Source: Pseudomonadota bacterium (GTDB lineage: Bacteria; Pseudomonadota; Gammaproteobacteria; Steroidobacterales; Woeseiaceae). From it: a stretch of 43,211 nucleotides of DNA. Numbering within the stretch: the stretch's first letter is position 1; every line of letters starts with the position of its first letter. The notes beneath the pieces are model-generated. The model worked only from the letters and a program-made list of their open reading frames with translations, had not been told where the DNA came from and did not search any database. The stretch spans positions 1-43,211 of the forward strand of contig JACZWL010000028.1 of assembly GCA_022572185.1 (NCBI GenBank). Direction: 5' to 3'. Of the stretch, positions 1 through 8,357 are shown one piece after another. A program made the position numbers and the translations under genes.

Positions 1-83
1 AAGCGGAACAGGTGGCTGGGGACGATGACCTGCAGCGTAATTACCACAGCAAACTGGAAATGCTGCTTTCGCCGCAAGAATGA
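1..83 (+). CDS. C-terminal end of an unidentified protein (partial)
   Basis: The third frame is open from the window edge and reads 26 residues, ending in ...LEMLLSPQE before a TGA at 81-83. The composition is charged and helical and looks like the tail of a real protein; the other plus-strand frames give less plausible peptides. Too little is present to name a family. It runs in the same direction as the next gene, about 255 bases downstream. Confidence 0.45.
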   Translation, partial: AEQVAGDDDLQRNYHSKLEMLLSPQE

Positions 84-338
84 TACGAAAGAGGCACTAC
101 CACCGACCAGATCTGCGGGTATTGCCAAGTAGCCTGAGTACTTATCTAAACTGTGCCAATTCGTGTTCCAGCAGGGCGCCGAAAAACAGAGTTTTTCAAC
201 ATCCTGCCAGGTGAGAGTTGGTATGCTGTCTGGCACGGTTGTCGCTTACAGATAGTCGAGCGATTTTTGCCTTGAGAAAGCCGCGAAAACCAGCGTAAGT
301 CAGGCTTCGATCAGCATAGTAGCCAGGGGGTTAGAGCC

Positions 339-2012
339 TTGCCGCAGCAGCAGGCGAAACGGCGCGATGTGATGCGCAGACCCATATCAATCGCAATGGC
401 CATTTCCGTTGTGATTCACCTCGCGCTCCTGATGGCCGTGGAATGGATGCTGAGCGATAAAGCGGATGCATCCATATCCAATTCCGTGCTGCTTGTGATC
501 ATCCAACCGCCAGAAGCACAGGATGGATTTTCCGCTAACGAGAAACATGTTGCCGCAGTGGCAACTAGCGAAGTCGCGATCCCCGCAAAGATCCGGGAGG
601 CAGCCAGGGCGTTAGATCAACAAGCGAAGTTTGTGGCCGCGACAGAAACGATAGTCGCAGCCGAAACCAGCCCGAACAATCTGAATACAGCAACTGTCGC
701 GGCCAGTTCGGAGAAGCAGGCTGCAGTTGACCGTGAGCAAGTTGCTGACGAAATCGACGTTGCTTCTGTAAGGGAGGACACTGTGGTCGCTCCTTCTGAT
801 GTTGTGACGACGTTCACGGTAGCCGAGCCTGTCGTCACCGGGCGCGCATCGAAGACCGCACGGCCAGCGTCCGTGCAGGCGCCACTATCACCCAAGCAGG
901 AGAAAATGCTGCAGCGGAAGATCACGGCATGGACCGAGAATCTCGATAAGGTGCCGGAGGCAGCTGCAGGTTTGACCTGGAGATACAAGGGGCAGGAGTA
1001 CCTCGCGAAGTTCACACAGCTACCTGCGGAGGACGGGATGAGCATGCAGCGTGTAATCGTCGAAGTCAGCACGGAGGAAGACGGTAAACGACTATCGACC
1101 CAGCTGCGCATGAAGCGCCTCGCTTTTTCCAACTACGCGCAGTTTGTCAACAGATGGGACCCCCACGTCCAGATTCATAACGACGAGGTGGACGGGCGCT
1201 TCCACTCCAATTCGGAGATTAACCTGACCTACAGCCGCAAAGTCAAACCACTGTTTCACGGCAAGGTAACGACGACTGCCCGCAGAATAAATATCACAAA
1301 CAGTCGTGGATACGTCCGGCGTGACCAGATCTTTTCCGGCGGATTGCAGACAGGCGTGAGAGTCATCCGCTTGCCGAAGCATTTTCTGCCGTTTCCGGGT
1401 GGAGCAGAGGTGGCCGAAGATCAGATTCATCGTTTCGACCAGGATGCGCAGATCACGTTTTATGCCGACGGCAGCTACGATTGGCAGGTAATCGGATCGG
1501 AGTCTCCGCAGCAAAGGGCAGTCCTATCGAAAGATGTCTCGTATCTCATCGCAGCCAGGAAGGTGAAGCTGCATGTCAAAGGCACGGTCAACGGAAAGGT
1601 GCTGGTCTACTCACCGGAGCGGATTGTCATTGACGGCGATCTCGTCTATGCACAGAACCCGGAGGAAGTGCCTGATGCCGATGATTATCTCGGACTGGTT
1701 TCGGACAAGTATGTCGACATAGCGCCTCCGGACGTTACAGGGCCGGGTGACCTTGTTATCAACGCCGCGATTTATGCCAAGCGCCGATTTGTGGTAAGGG
1801 GATATCGCTCCCGCAACGAGGCGTTGCTATACATTTACGGAAGTTTGAGTGTCGGTTCATTGTCTGCGACCGAGCCCCGGTATTACACCAGGATCCGGTT
1901 CGATCAGAGACTCGAGGAGTTGCGGCCACCGGGATTCCCGATGACAGATCGGTTTGAGGTTGAATCCTGGGACACGACCTGGAAGGTTGAACCGATTGGG
2001 ATATTGCACTGA
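339..2012 (+). CDS. Membrane-anchored protein with TonB-like N-terminus, function unknown
   Basis: A 557-residue protein of no family I can name with confidence. A short basic N-terminus precedes one hydrophobic segment (about residues 17-37), then a long Ala/Val/Thr/Glu-rich, probably disordered linker to about residue 190. This is the layout of TonB-type anchored periplasmic proteins. The rest (about 190-557) is beta-rich with many Arg/Tyr, and its last third, rich in alternating Val/Gly, could form a stacked-beta structure. The chosen start is TTG at 339, preceded by an AGGGGG-type ribosome site about 8 bases upstream; an ATG at 372 (residue 12) is the alternative. It would sit in the inner membrane facing the periplasm. 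I infer a cell-envelope or pilus-assembly-like role only from architecture. Confidence 0.75.
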   Translation: MPQQQAKRRDVMRRPISIAMAISVVIHLALLMAVEWMLSDKADASISNSVLLVIIQPPEAQDGFSANEKHVAAVATSEVAIPAKIREAARALDQQAKFVAATETIVAAETSPNNLNTATVAASSEKQAAVDREQVADEIDVASVREDTVVAPSDVVTTFTVAEPVVTGRASKTARPASVQAPLSPKQEKMLQRKITAWTENLDKVPEAAAGLTWRYKGQEYLAKFTQLPAEDGMSMQRVIVEVSTEEDGKRLSTQLRMKRLAFSNYAQFVNRWDPHVQIHNDEVDGRFHSNSEINLTYSRKVKPLFHGKVTTTARRINITNSRGYVRRDQIFSGGLQTGVRVIRLPKHFLPFPGGAEVAEDQIHRFDQDAQITFYADGSYDWQVIGSESPQQRAVLSKDVSYLIAARKVKLHVKGTVNGKVLVYSPERIVIDGDLVYAQNPEEVPDADDYLGLVSDKYVDIAPPDVTGPGDLVINAAIYAKRRFVVRGYRSRNEALLYIYGSLSVGSLSATEPRYYTRIRFDQRLEELRPPGFPMTDRFEVESWDTTWKVEPIGILH

Positions 2013-2277
2013 GGCATGCCAGCGGGCAAACCCGATAACACTTCATCATAAAAATCAGGATACGCACACAATCCCGGAACTCCCGCTGTCAATATCTGAA
2101 AGTATAGGAGAATTTCAGGTTCATCTCGTTGTTCGTGCTTGTCAGGCTGTTAAGGACGTCAACCGAGTAAACCTGATTCAGTACGAGTAACAACTTACGG
2201 GCTGCCTCCAGCATGTAACGAAGTCGGCTATTCAAGCCGTCGGCTTCGGCAGTATTGTCGTAAGGACATTAATAACA

Positions 2278-2553
2278 ATGACATATGGTTGGCATGACCT
2301 GCTCGGCATGATCGGAGTCGTTTTGATTCTTGTAAGCTATTTGCTGCTGCAGCTGGAAAGACTATCTGCAACGAGTTTTTCATATTCGGCGACTAACGGC
2401 TTGGGTGCTTTGCTGATTCTCGTATCACTGATGTACGATTTCAATCTACCTGCTTTCATTATCGAGGCATTCTGGCTGCTGATCAGCATCTATGGCGTTG
2501 TGCGCTATTTCTCGTGCGACAAATCCAAAGCCCCGACCAGGCACAATAACTAA
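2278..2553 (+). CDS. CBU_0592-type small membrane protein
   Basis: A 91-residue protein made almost entirely of three hydrophobic helices (about residues 8-25, 37-53 and 58-78) followed by a short basic tail. The pattern YGWHDLLGMIGV...SYLLLQ, with a central SYSATNGLGA loop, is that of the small CBU_0592 family of bacterial inner-membrane proteins, whose function is unknown. It starts at an ATG after an AT-rich stretch with no strong ribosome site. It converges on the DUF885 gene and the two stop codons are only a base apart, so no terminator fits between them. Confidence 0.75.
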   Translation: MTYGWHDLLGMIGVVLILVSYLLLQLERLSATSFSYSATNGLGALLILVSLMYDFNLPAFIIEAFWLLISIYGVVRYFSCDKSKAPTRHNN

Positions 2554-2554
2554 T

Positions 2555-4357
2555 CTATTTTTCCGTATGCGGGATCGGCTTGTTCATAATGAGGGCGCGA
2601 ACATATTTCACGGATGGTGAACCGTAAGACAAGGCCTGGTCATGATAGCGCCGTAGCGTGAATTCATCTCGCCAGGCCTGCTCGACGGCGGCTCTCATAT
2701 CGATGTGTTCCTGGTAGCCGACAAAGTAGGTGGATAATTGCGTGGCTGTGAGCTGGGCACGCACCCACTTGCCGGCCGCTTCACGCTCTTCCTGAAACCC
2801 GCCCTCGATCATGAGCTTCATTGCCGCATCGCGCGACATCCCGTCAACATGAATCGCCTGATCGATGATGGCGTTGGTAACGGCCCTCAGATACCACTTG
2901 AGATTGATAAGACGCATCAGCGGATCGTTGTCCAGGTAACCCTCGTCGACCATGAGCCGTTCGGCGTAGACGGCCCAGCCCTCGACGAACGGTCCGGACC
3001 ACAATACCGATCGCAGGATTGACGGGTAGCGATTGCTCAAGGCTAATTGTAAGTGATGGCCGGGCATTGCCTCATGCACGGTGAGCGCCTGGATCGACAG
3101 GAGGTTGTACTCGCGAAGAAATGAATTGACCTGCTCGTCGCTCCAGTCCGACGGCAGAGGGGCAACCGCGTAAAAGGATTTCTGCCCTTTATCCAGAGGC
3201 CCCGGCGGGTCGAGATAAGCGAGTGTAACGCCGCGTCGGAACTCCGGCATAACAATAATTTCTATTGGATCGTCCGGCACGGTGACGAGGTTTCTCTCCT
3301 GCACGAAGTCGGTTGCCTGCTGCAAGTACTCTTTCGCGACCGTGACAATACCGTCGGGCTCAGGCAACTGCTGATACGCTTTTTCAAGAGCCGTGCGAAT
3401 GATGACCTGCTTGTAAGCCTCATCAGGATTATCGGGAAAATTCGTAAAAGGATATTCTTCTGCGTACAACCCTTTTGATATCTGGTACATCTGATCGCGG
3501 ACGGCAACATATTCATTCTCCGCGCGTGTCCTGATATCCCTCCGACTCAGCGGCGAGTTCAGCGTAAAGCCGAGTTTGCTATCGAATAGTGCTGCCCCAA
3601 TGCGAAAATTCCCCGCAGCCTTTGGCAGCAATTCCTCCTCGAGCCAGGCCTGATGCTCGGCCACCGCATTCCTGGCTGTGGCTATTGCCGCCTGCAAGCG
3701 GAACTTGAACTCGCCCGTCGCCGTGCCCATATGCGGCACAATCATTGTTGCGATAATCGAGTCGAGGCCGGGGTTCTGTTGCACGGCTGTCTCTGCATGA
3801 ATCTTGGGCACGCGCTGCGGTTGCAGAGCAGCACGGGCCTGGGCAAGAAAACGAGGCATCTGTTCGAGTCGTGATGCGGCGCTTACAAGGCGCTCAGGCA
3901 GAGGCGCGAAGTCCCGGGCCATGAGGCCATAAATCGCGCTGCCGGACCGGTCGACGTAAATGAGGGGGTTCCACGCCCACTCCTGCAGTGACTCAAGCTG
4001 CCAGAGGCGAGACTCTATTTCGTTGTGGAGCAGATCGGCGTCCACCTGATTGGCGCGGGACAAGGCCTGCCACTCGATGCTTTGCAGAGCCGCCAGGTGC
4101 TTCTCATAGAGCCTTACGGTGGCGGCACGGCCGTCGCTGTCAACCTGATCGAGAATATCGTCCTGCCGATGGTCGCCGCTCAGTGTTGCACTGACGGGAG
4201 AGAGTGCCGGAAGATCATTGACGAATGCTGCGGCAACGCTCTCGAATGCCGAGTCTGCATCCGATTGAGCATGGGCGACCGGCACGCAGCCAAGCAAAAC
4301 GAAAAATGCGGTGTATTCCGCGAACCTCAGACGAATGCCGTCTGTCAAAGCTGCCAC
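2555..4357 (-). CDS. DUF885 family putative exported metallopeptidase
   Basis: A 600-residue protein with an N-terminal signal sequence (hydrophobic core about residues 12-28, ending in VAHA-QS). The body is the all-helical DUF885 fold, and the family's hallmark zinc-type motif HEAMPGHH lies at residues 428-435, with downstream GxFVEGWAVYAE about 20 residues later. These proteins resemble M32-type carboxypeptidases, and a metal-dependent peptidase acting in the periplasm is the usual inference; the substrate is unknown. The start is GTG, because no ATG precedes the signal peptide in frame, and an AGGAG lies upstream. It is divergent from the L,D-transpeptidase gene, with about 80 bases between starts, so the two may share a control region. 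Confidence 0.88.
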   Translation of the reverse strand: MAALTDGIRLRFAEYTAFFVLLGCVPVAHAQSDADSAFESVAAAFVNDLPALSPVSATLSGDHRQDDILDQVDSDGRAATVRLYEKHLAALQSIEWQALSRANQVDADLLHNEIESRLWQLESLQEWAWNPLIYVDRSGSAIYGLMARDFAPLPERLVSAASRLEQMPRFLAQARAALQPQRVPKIHAETAVQQNPGLDSIIATMIVPHMGTATGEFKFRLQAAIATARNAVAEHQAWLEEELLPKAAGNFRIGAALFDSKLGFTLNSPLSRRDIRTRAENEYVAVRDQMYQISKGLYAEEYPFTNFPDNPDEAYKQVIIRTALEKAYQQLPEPDGIVTVAKEYLQQATDFVQERNLVTVPDDPIEIIVMPEFRRGVTLAYLDPPGPLDKGQKSFYAVAPLPSDWSDEQVNSFLREYNLLSIQALTVHEAMPGHHLQLALSNRYPSILRSVLWSGPFVEGWAVYAERLMVDEGYLDNDPLMRLINLKWYLRAVTNAIIDQAIHVDGMSRDAAMKLMIEGGFQEEREAAGKWVRAQLTATQLSTYFVGYQEHIDMRAAVEQAWRDEFTLRRYHDQALSYGSPSVKYVRALIMNKPIPHTEK

Positions 4358-4438
4358 CCTCGTTTAACTCCTGAATTTTGTGCCTTTTGCAAACTTTATC
4401 ATGGTGATGTGATTGCGGCAGCTGTTATATTCCCGCCA

Positions 4439-5383
4439 ATGAACAGGATCGGCATCGCAGCGAGTATCATCTTTTTTGTCACGCCTGATTTGTGTGCGGC
4501 GCAGGAAGAAGCGACTTCGGCCCTGGCTGTTCCGGCCGCAGACGTGGATGCGGTCCCCGCCTACGTATTGGAGCTGCCTGAGTCAGTATCCGATGTGCTG
4601 ATCGCCGACACCACAACAGGAACACTGCACCGCTTCGGCCGCACGGCATCCGGCATCGCGAAGATTGACCAGCGCTACATGTCGATCGGTGAGAACGGTG
4701 TCGGAAAAAAAAGAGCATGGGATCGAAAAACGCCATTGGGCGTATACTTCATCACCGAGCAGCTCGACACGAGCAATCTCGACGACAAGTACGGCGTCGC
4801 AGCATATCCGCTGGATTATCCAAATGCGTGGGACCGCTATAATCAGCGGACTGGAAACGGCATCTGGTTGCATGGTGTGGACCGAAACGGATCGCAGCGG
4901 CCGCGGCGAGACACCGATGGTTGCCTGGCGCTGCCGAACGATGAACTGTCGGCACTCGCCGACACGCTCAAACCACTCGTTACACCGGTCATCGTGGCAC
5001 GCGAACTGGTCTGGACAACGCCGGACGAGCTCGAAAACATTCGCATTGAATTCCGCGTAGCGTTGGAAATGTGGAGACAAAGTCTGGAAGACAATGATCT
5101 CCTGACTTATTTGTCTCTATATTCCGATGAATTCCGGCATCGCGGAATGGATAAGGAGGCATGGGCTTCGTATCGATTAGCTGTATTCGACGCCAGGGAT
5201 CTTGAGTCGGTCGATCTTGAAGATGTATTGCTGATCGCAGACCCGGAAGAGCCCGGGCTGTACCTGAGCCGGTTTACTCAGGAGTTCGTTACAGGTAGCG
5301 GCACGGTAACGATTATGAAACGCCTTTACTGGCAACGGCGGGAAGATAGTCTCTGGAAAATCGTTGCGGAGGATTCCGGGTAG
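4439..5383 (+). CDS. Exported L,D-transpeptidase (YkuD domain) with C-terminal NTF2-like domain
   Basis: A 314-residue protein with a signal peptide (residues 1-21). The YkuD catalytic domain spans about residues 50-180: the histidine in GIWLHGVD is His145 and the nucleophile is Cys162 in TDGCLALPN, the standard H...(S/T)xGC arrangement. Such enzymes form or remodel 3-3 or lipoprotein cross-links in peptidoglycan in the periplasm. A second domain, about residues 200-314, has the helix-then-curved-sheet pattern (LEMWRQSLEDNDLLTYLSLY...) of SnoaL/NTF2-like domains found at the end of many YkuD proteins. The frame is open upstream to 4025, but the ATG at 4439 is chosen because it begins the signal peptide and leaves a normal intergenic region to the divergent DUF885 gene. 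Confidence 0.88.
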   Translation: MNRIGIAASIIFFVTPDLCAAQEEATSALAVPAADVDAVPAYVLELPESVSDVLIADTTTGTLHRFGRTASGIAKIDQRYMSIGENGVGKKRAWDRKTPLGVYFITEQLDTSNLDDKYGVAAYPLDYPNAWDRYNQRTGNGIWLHGVDRNGSQRPRRDTDGCLALPNDELSALADTLKPLVTPVIVARELVWTTPDELENIRIEFRVALEMWRQSLEDNDLLTYLSLYSDEFRHRGMDKEAWASYRLAVFDARDLESVDLEDVLLIADPEEPGLYLSRFTQEFVTGSGTVTIMKRLYWQRREDSLWKIVAEDSG

Positions 5384-5393
5384 TCGGAGACAG

Positions 5394-5456
5394 GCCAGGT
5401 TTGTCTCCCGCACTTGAATCCGACACTCGCTCGCGAGACACGTCGGACGCGCACCG
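5394..5456. repeat. Dispersed hairpin repeat, copy A
   Basis: About 60 bases in the gap between the L,D-transpeptidase and dsbA. It aligns by eye with 7966-8034 and 36372-36436. Shared elements are TTTGTCTCCC-like and CGAGACAC-like arms around an ACTCGCTCG core, followed by GGACGCGCACC. The arms are less well paired than in the copy at 7966. Confidence 0.6.
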
Positions 5457-5488
5457 GTCGCGCCGGCGTAAACGTAATCTATCCCCGC

Positions 5489-6349
5489 TTAAGGAATTGT
5501 TTCCCGCTCGATCAATTCGTCAACGACTTTGAGCAATTTCGGGTAGCTGCCCGCTTCAGCAGCACCGGTGCGATACTTTCCGTTCACGACCACGGCCGGT
5601 ACGCCGGTAACGTTGTATCGTTTGACCAGGTCATCGGCAACGCGAATTTTCTGATTGACCTCGAACGAGTTCCAGGTGGCGAGAAAGTCTTCCTTGCTGA
5701 CGCCGAAGCGCTCGAACAACTTCTGAATCGCAGCTTCCGAGGTGAGGCGGTTGCTCCTGCGGTGAAACTCGGTGAACACGGCGGCATGAAACGCCTTGAC
5801 ATCTGTCAGCTTTTCGTTCTTTGCGAGCACCTCTTCAGTGTAGTAGAGACGTCCGTGCAATCTTGCCAGCGGATTCCAGACGGCAGGAATTCGAACGAAG
5901 CGGGCGTTGGGAGGCATGTTTTCCGCCCAGGCGTTAATTTGTGGGTCGAAGTCATCGCAGTGCGAGCAGCCGTACCAGAATATTTCGGCGACTTCGATTT
6001 TGTTGGCGCCACCCACCGTGGGTTGTGTCGGTACCAGGCGGTGGTAGTGTTGCCCCTCTGAATAATTCCACTCTCTCGGCGGCGCTGCCACAGTCGCCGG
6101 TTCCGTCCCACGCGCCAGAAGAATAGGCTGATTCTCAGCCTGGGCTTCGTCGGGTTCAGCGGCCGACTCCTCAACGAGCTCCGGCTGTGCCTCTTCGTCA
6201 GCTTCCCCGGCAGCTGCTTCAGCGGGCGCCTCAGGAGCAACGTCCTCCGTTGTTGCCTCCGGCTCCGGAGCTTCGCTTGACGGTTCCTCCCTGCTGCATG
6301 CAGCCAGGGCGAAGCTTAGAACAAACCCCAATAAAACGATTCTATTCAT
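5489..6349 (-). CDS. dsbA: Thiol:disulfide interchange protein DsbA, lipoprotein form
   Basis: A 286-residue thioredoxin-fold oxidase that would introduce disulfides into exported proteins. The active site is Cys128-Ser-His-Cys131 (FWYGCSHC) and the cis-proline loop is VTGVPAVVV near the end, both typical of DsbA of the Pseudomonas/Xanthomonas kind. It is unusual in having a lipobox (LAAC, Cys18) and a 60-residue linker of Ala, Glu and Pro before the fold, so it is probably tethered to a membrane on the periplasmic side rather than soluble. It lies downstream of the cytochrome c4 gene in the same direction, the order seen in pseudomonads. Confidence 0.93.
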   Translation of the reverse strand: MNRIVLLGFVLSFALAACSREEPSSEAPEPEATTEDVAPEAPAEAAAGEADEEAQPELVEESAAEPDEAQAENQPILLARGTEPATVAAPPREWNYSEGQHYHRLVPTQPTVGGANKIEVAEIFWYGCSHCDDFDPQINAWAENMPPNARFVRIPAVWNPLARLHGRLYYTEEVLAKNEKLTDVKAFHAAVFTEFHRRSNRLTSEAAIQKLFERFGVSKEDFLATWNSFEVNQKIRVADDLVKRYNVTGVPAVVVNGKYRTGAAEAGSYPKLLKVVDELIERETIP

Positions 6350-6409
6350 ACGAATTTCCCGTGATGAACTGCGTGTTTGACTAACAGAGTTCAGAATGGT
6401 TTACCTGGA

Positions 6410-6456
6410 ATCGATGCCTGACCGATCTTACGCGGCATCTGATGAAACATTCGCGC
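6410..6456. repeat. Dispersed repeat (GATCTTACGC family), copy 1
   Basis: The stretch contains CGATCTTACGCGGCATCTGA followed by TGAAACATTCGCGC. It matches the repeats ending at 19742 and 42778 across about 40 bases with scattered differences. It sits between cytochrome c4 and dsbA. Confidence 0.6.
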
Positions 6457-6495
6457 CGCGATGGAAGGAGTCCATGACACGAGCCCCTGCCAGAA

Positions 6496-7125
6496 TCAGC
6501 GAAGTCCCTGCACGTAAGCGGCTACGGCCAGGATGTCGTCTTCGGTCAGGCGTTTTGCGATGTCGCGCATAATCTTGGTCGCTCCGTCTGATTTGCGCGC
6601 ATCCGTCGCATAAGCACGAAGTGTCGCCGCAATATAGGGTGCGTGCTGGCCACGCAACAGGGGATAGGCTGCAGCTGGATTGCCTCGTCCCGTCGGACCA
6701 TGACATGTTAGGCAGGCTGCAGCGCCGGTTTCTTTCTTGCCGCCACGATAAAGTGCCTGACCCTTTTCAACGAGCCCGGGGTCCGCAACCGATTTGGCCG
6801 CGGCCGGCTGCGCGGCGAAGTAAACGGCCACGTCATTTATATCCTGTTCCGTCAGTGTCATTGCCTGGCTCGTCATCAGAATATTGGTGCGTTCGCCGTT
6901 CTTGAATGCCTCGAGCTGCCGTACGATGTACGGCGCATGCTGACCGGCGATGCTGGGCCATTGCGGATTGACGCTGTTGCCGTCGGGACCATGGCAGGCG
7001 CCGCACCTGATCGCTTTGGTTTTTCCCGCTTCGTATGATCCATCAACAAGCGCGTCAGCGGAGGCCTGTGAGCATAGGAGCAGCGCAATAACTGCGGCAC
7101 CGAACATGGAATACCTGTTATTCAT
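6496..7125 (-). CDS. Cytochrome c4 (di-haem)
   Basis: A 209-residue exported di-haem cytochrome. A signal peptide (residues 1-23, ending ASA-DA) is followed by two homologous c-type domains with haem sites CGACH (41-45) and CLTCH (138-142). Each carries the GQHAPYI motif a little downstream, the repeat signature of cytochrome c4. It shuttles electrons to terminal oxidases in the periplasm. The ATG at 7125 is chosen because the signal peptide begins there; in-frame ATG at 7143 or GTG at 7167 would add 6 or 14 residues and none has a good ribosome site. It is divergent from engB and upstream of dsbA, a conserved gammaproteobacterial arrangement. Confidence 0.93.
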   Translation of the reverse strand: MNNRYSMFGAAVIALLLCSQASADALVDGSYEAGKTKAIRCGACHGPDGNSVNPQWPSIAGQHAPYIVRQLEAFKNGERTNILMTSQAMTLTEQDINDVAVYFAAQPAAAKSVADPGLVEKGQALYRGGKKETGAAACLTCHGPTGRGNPAAAYPLLRGQHAPYIAATLRAYATDARKSDGATKIMRDIAKRLTEDDILAVAAYVQGLR

Positions 7126-7359
7126 ATTTTGTAACCATCGCATCAAGGCAGTCTGCAAGGCCGCCACTATTCTTTAGCCGAGATTTTGAGTCAGGGATAT
7201 GTGACAGGCGAACGCCGTACGGTATACGGCTGACCTCAGCCATACTGCAGGGCCCGACAGCGGTCTTGCTGCATCACTCTGAACCGGTCAAACTATGCCT
7301 GTCGGTTCACTTAACTCAGCAGGCCCCGGATTATACACAATCAGTCGGGGCCGTATCCC

Positions 7360-7944
7360 ATGTCACAATACGCAGATGCCAAATTCATTCTGAGCGCCAA
7401 TGCGCCCGGGCAATTCCTGCCGGATACCGGCCGGGAGGTCGCTGTCGCCGGGCGCTCGAACGCCGGAAAATCGAGTGCCATCAATGTCATAGTGAACAGG
7501 CGGCAGTTCGCACGGACCAGCAAAACGCCCGGCCGGACACGACTCGTGAACTTCTTTTCGCTCAGAGAAAATGAGCGCCTCGTCGATCTGCCCGGATACG
7601 GGTTTGCGCGGGTGTCAGATGCAGTACAGCAGCACTGGCGAGAGCTTTTGGAGACATATTTTGAGGAACGGAAAAGCCTGTGTGGCCTGCTGCTCGTTGT
7701 AGACGCAAGACGCAAGTTGTCTGATTTTGACAGGAAAATGCTGAGCTTTGCGGATTCGGTCGATCTGCCCGTGCATGTGCTGTTAACAAAAGCCGATAAA
7801 CTGAAGCGTGGCCAGGCATCTTCCGCGCTCTTGCAGGTAGAGAAAGAACTTAACGGCCAGGCAAGCGTCCAACTTTTTTCTGCGTCAAAACGTCAGGGTG
7901 TCGAGGACGCACGAAAAGCCCTGGAGCGGTTTCTGTCAGCTTAA
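7360..7944 (+). CDS. engB: Ribosome biogenesis GTPase EngB (YihA/YsxC)
   Basis: A 194-residue GTPase of the TrmE-Era-EngA superfamily needed for large-subunit ribosome assembly. All G motifs are visible: G1 GRSNAGKSS (31-39), G2 in TPGRTR (56-61), G3 DLPGYG (76-81), G4 TKAD (143-146) and G5 SASK (174-177). The length is normal. It is divergent from cytochrome c4 and convergent with polA across a 413-base gap that carries a repeat and a probable small-RNA gene. Confidence 0.96.
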   Translation: MSQYADAKFILSANAPGQFLPDTGREVAVAGRSNAGKSSAINVIVNRRQFARTSKTPGRTRLVNFFSLRENERLVDLPGYGFARVSDAVQQHWRELLETYFEERKSLCGLLLVVDARRKLSDFDRKMLSFADSVDLPVHVLLTKADKLKRGQASSALLQVEKELNGQASVQLFSASKRQGVEDARKALERFLSA

Positions 7945-7965
7945 CGGGGTTAAATATTGCATAGT

Positions 7966-8034
7966 GGCGCGTGCCTGGTGTGTCCCCTTCGTTCGGATTT
8001 TAAACTCACTCGCGGGACACACCGGACACGCACC
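7966..8034. repeat. Dispersed hairpin repeat, copy B (best paired)
   Basis: Arms at 7966-7987 and 8013-8034 pair at 18 of 22 positions around a 25-base loop containing TTTTAAACTCACTCG. The core of the arms is GGTGTGTCCC / GGGACACACC. It lies just past engB and could fold as a hairpin in the engB transcript, but no T-run follows. It is homologous to 5394-5456 and 36372-36436. Confidence 0.7.
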
Positions 8035-8161
8035 ACACTTATGAGCGTATGATGTAGGAGTGGCTTGCCGTGCAGGGACGCACAAATATCGCGGAGGACA
8101 GGACGTCCGCGAGCGATGAAGCCGCGATTGCTTTACCGCGATTGTTTTTTACCGCCCAAAC

Positions 8162-8285
8162 AAAAAAACCCCGGCGTGTTACATAGCGTAAACAGCCGGG
8201 GTCGAGTTACGCAACCGGCTTGGGGGGGCCGTGTTGCACGCCTGCCTAGGGAGGTAGGCAAGCGAGTGACAAAAGCACTCCAATA
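8162..8285 (-). ncRNA. Probable trans-acting small RNA downstream of polA, with C-rich loops
   Basis: This is the only gap above 300 bases (7945-8357). On the minus strand, starting about 70 bases past polA, three hairpins follow each other: GAGTG/CACTC (loop CTTTTGT); TGCCTA/TAGGCA with loop CCTCCC; and GCAAC-a-CGGC/GCCG-GTTGC with loop CCCCCCAA. They end in the strong terminator below. The sequence has no open frame. Small RNAs commonly occupy this site: Spot 42 in enterics, ErsA in Pseudomonas and, as I recall, sX13 in Xanthomonas, whose hallmark is also hairpins with C-rich loops that pair with G-rich ribosome sites. The 5' end (about 8281-8285) is estimated from the first hairpin and a TATACG box at 8294-8299; no convincing -35 is seen. 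Confidence 0.7.
8164..8203 (-). terminator. Rho-independent terminator of the polA-linked small RNA
   Basis: Read on the minus strand, CCCCGGC pairs with GCCGGGG around a loop of about 20 bases (itself able to pair partly), directly followed by seven T residues (8162-8168). It could end both the small RNA and polA read-through. Confidence 0.85.
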
Positions 8286-8357
8286 CTTCGAACCGTATAC
8301 CCGGTGAGAGTTCCGTCTTTATATAAGTTATTGTTATTTAAAGACTAATTCGGGTGA

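Noticed and set aside
4025-4438. An upstream extension of the L,D-transpeptidase frame
   Set aside because: It lies antisense to the DUF885 signal-peptide region, has no family similarity, and would put 138 residues before a clear signal peptide beginning at 4439.
5414-6061. A 215-codon plus-strand open frame over dsbA
   Set aside because: It covers the conserved CSHC and cis-Pro region of DsbA in antisense, and its product has no family features.
7211-7227. GCCGTA/TACGGC inverted repeat and nearby short dyads before engB as operators
   Set aside because: The arms are only 6 bases with unconvincing promoter context, so I did not list them as regulatory sites.
8162-8285. Spot 42 (spf) as the name for the polA-linked RNA
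   Set aside because: The position fits but the sequence and the C-rich loops do not match Spot 42; only a general sX13/ErsA-like position is supported.
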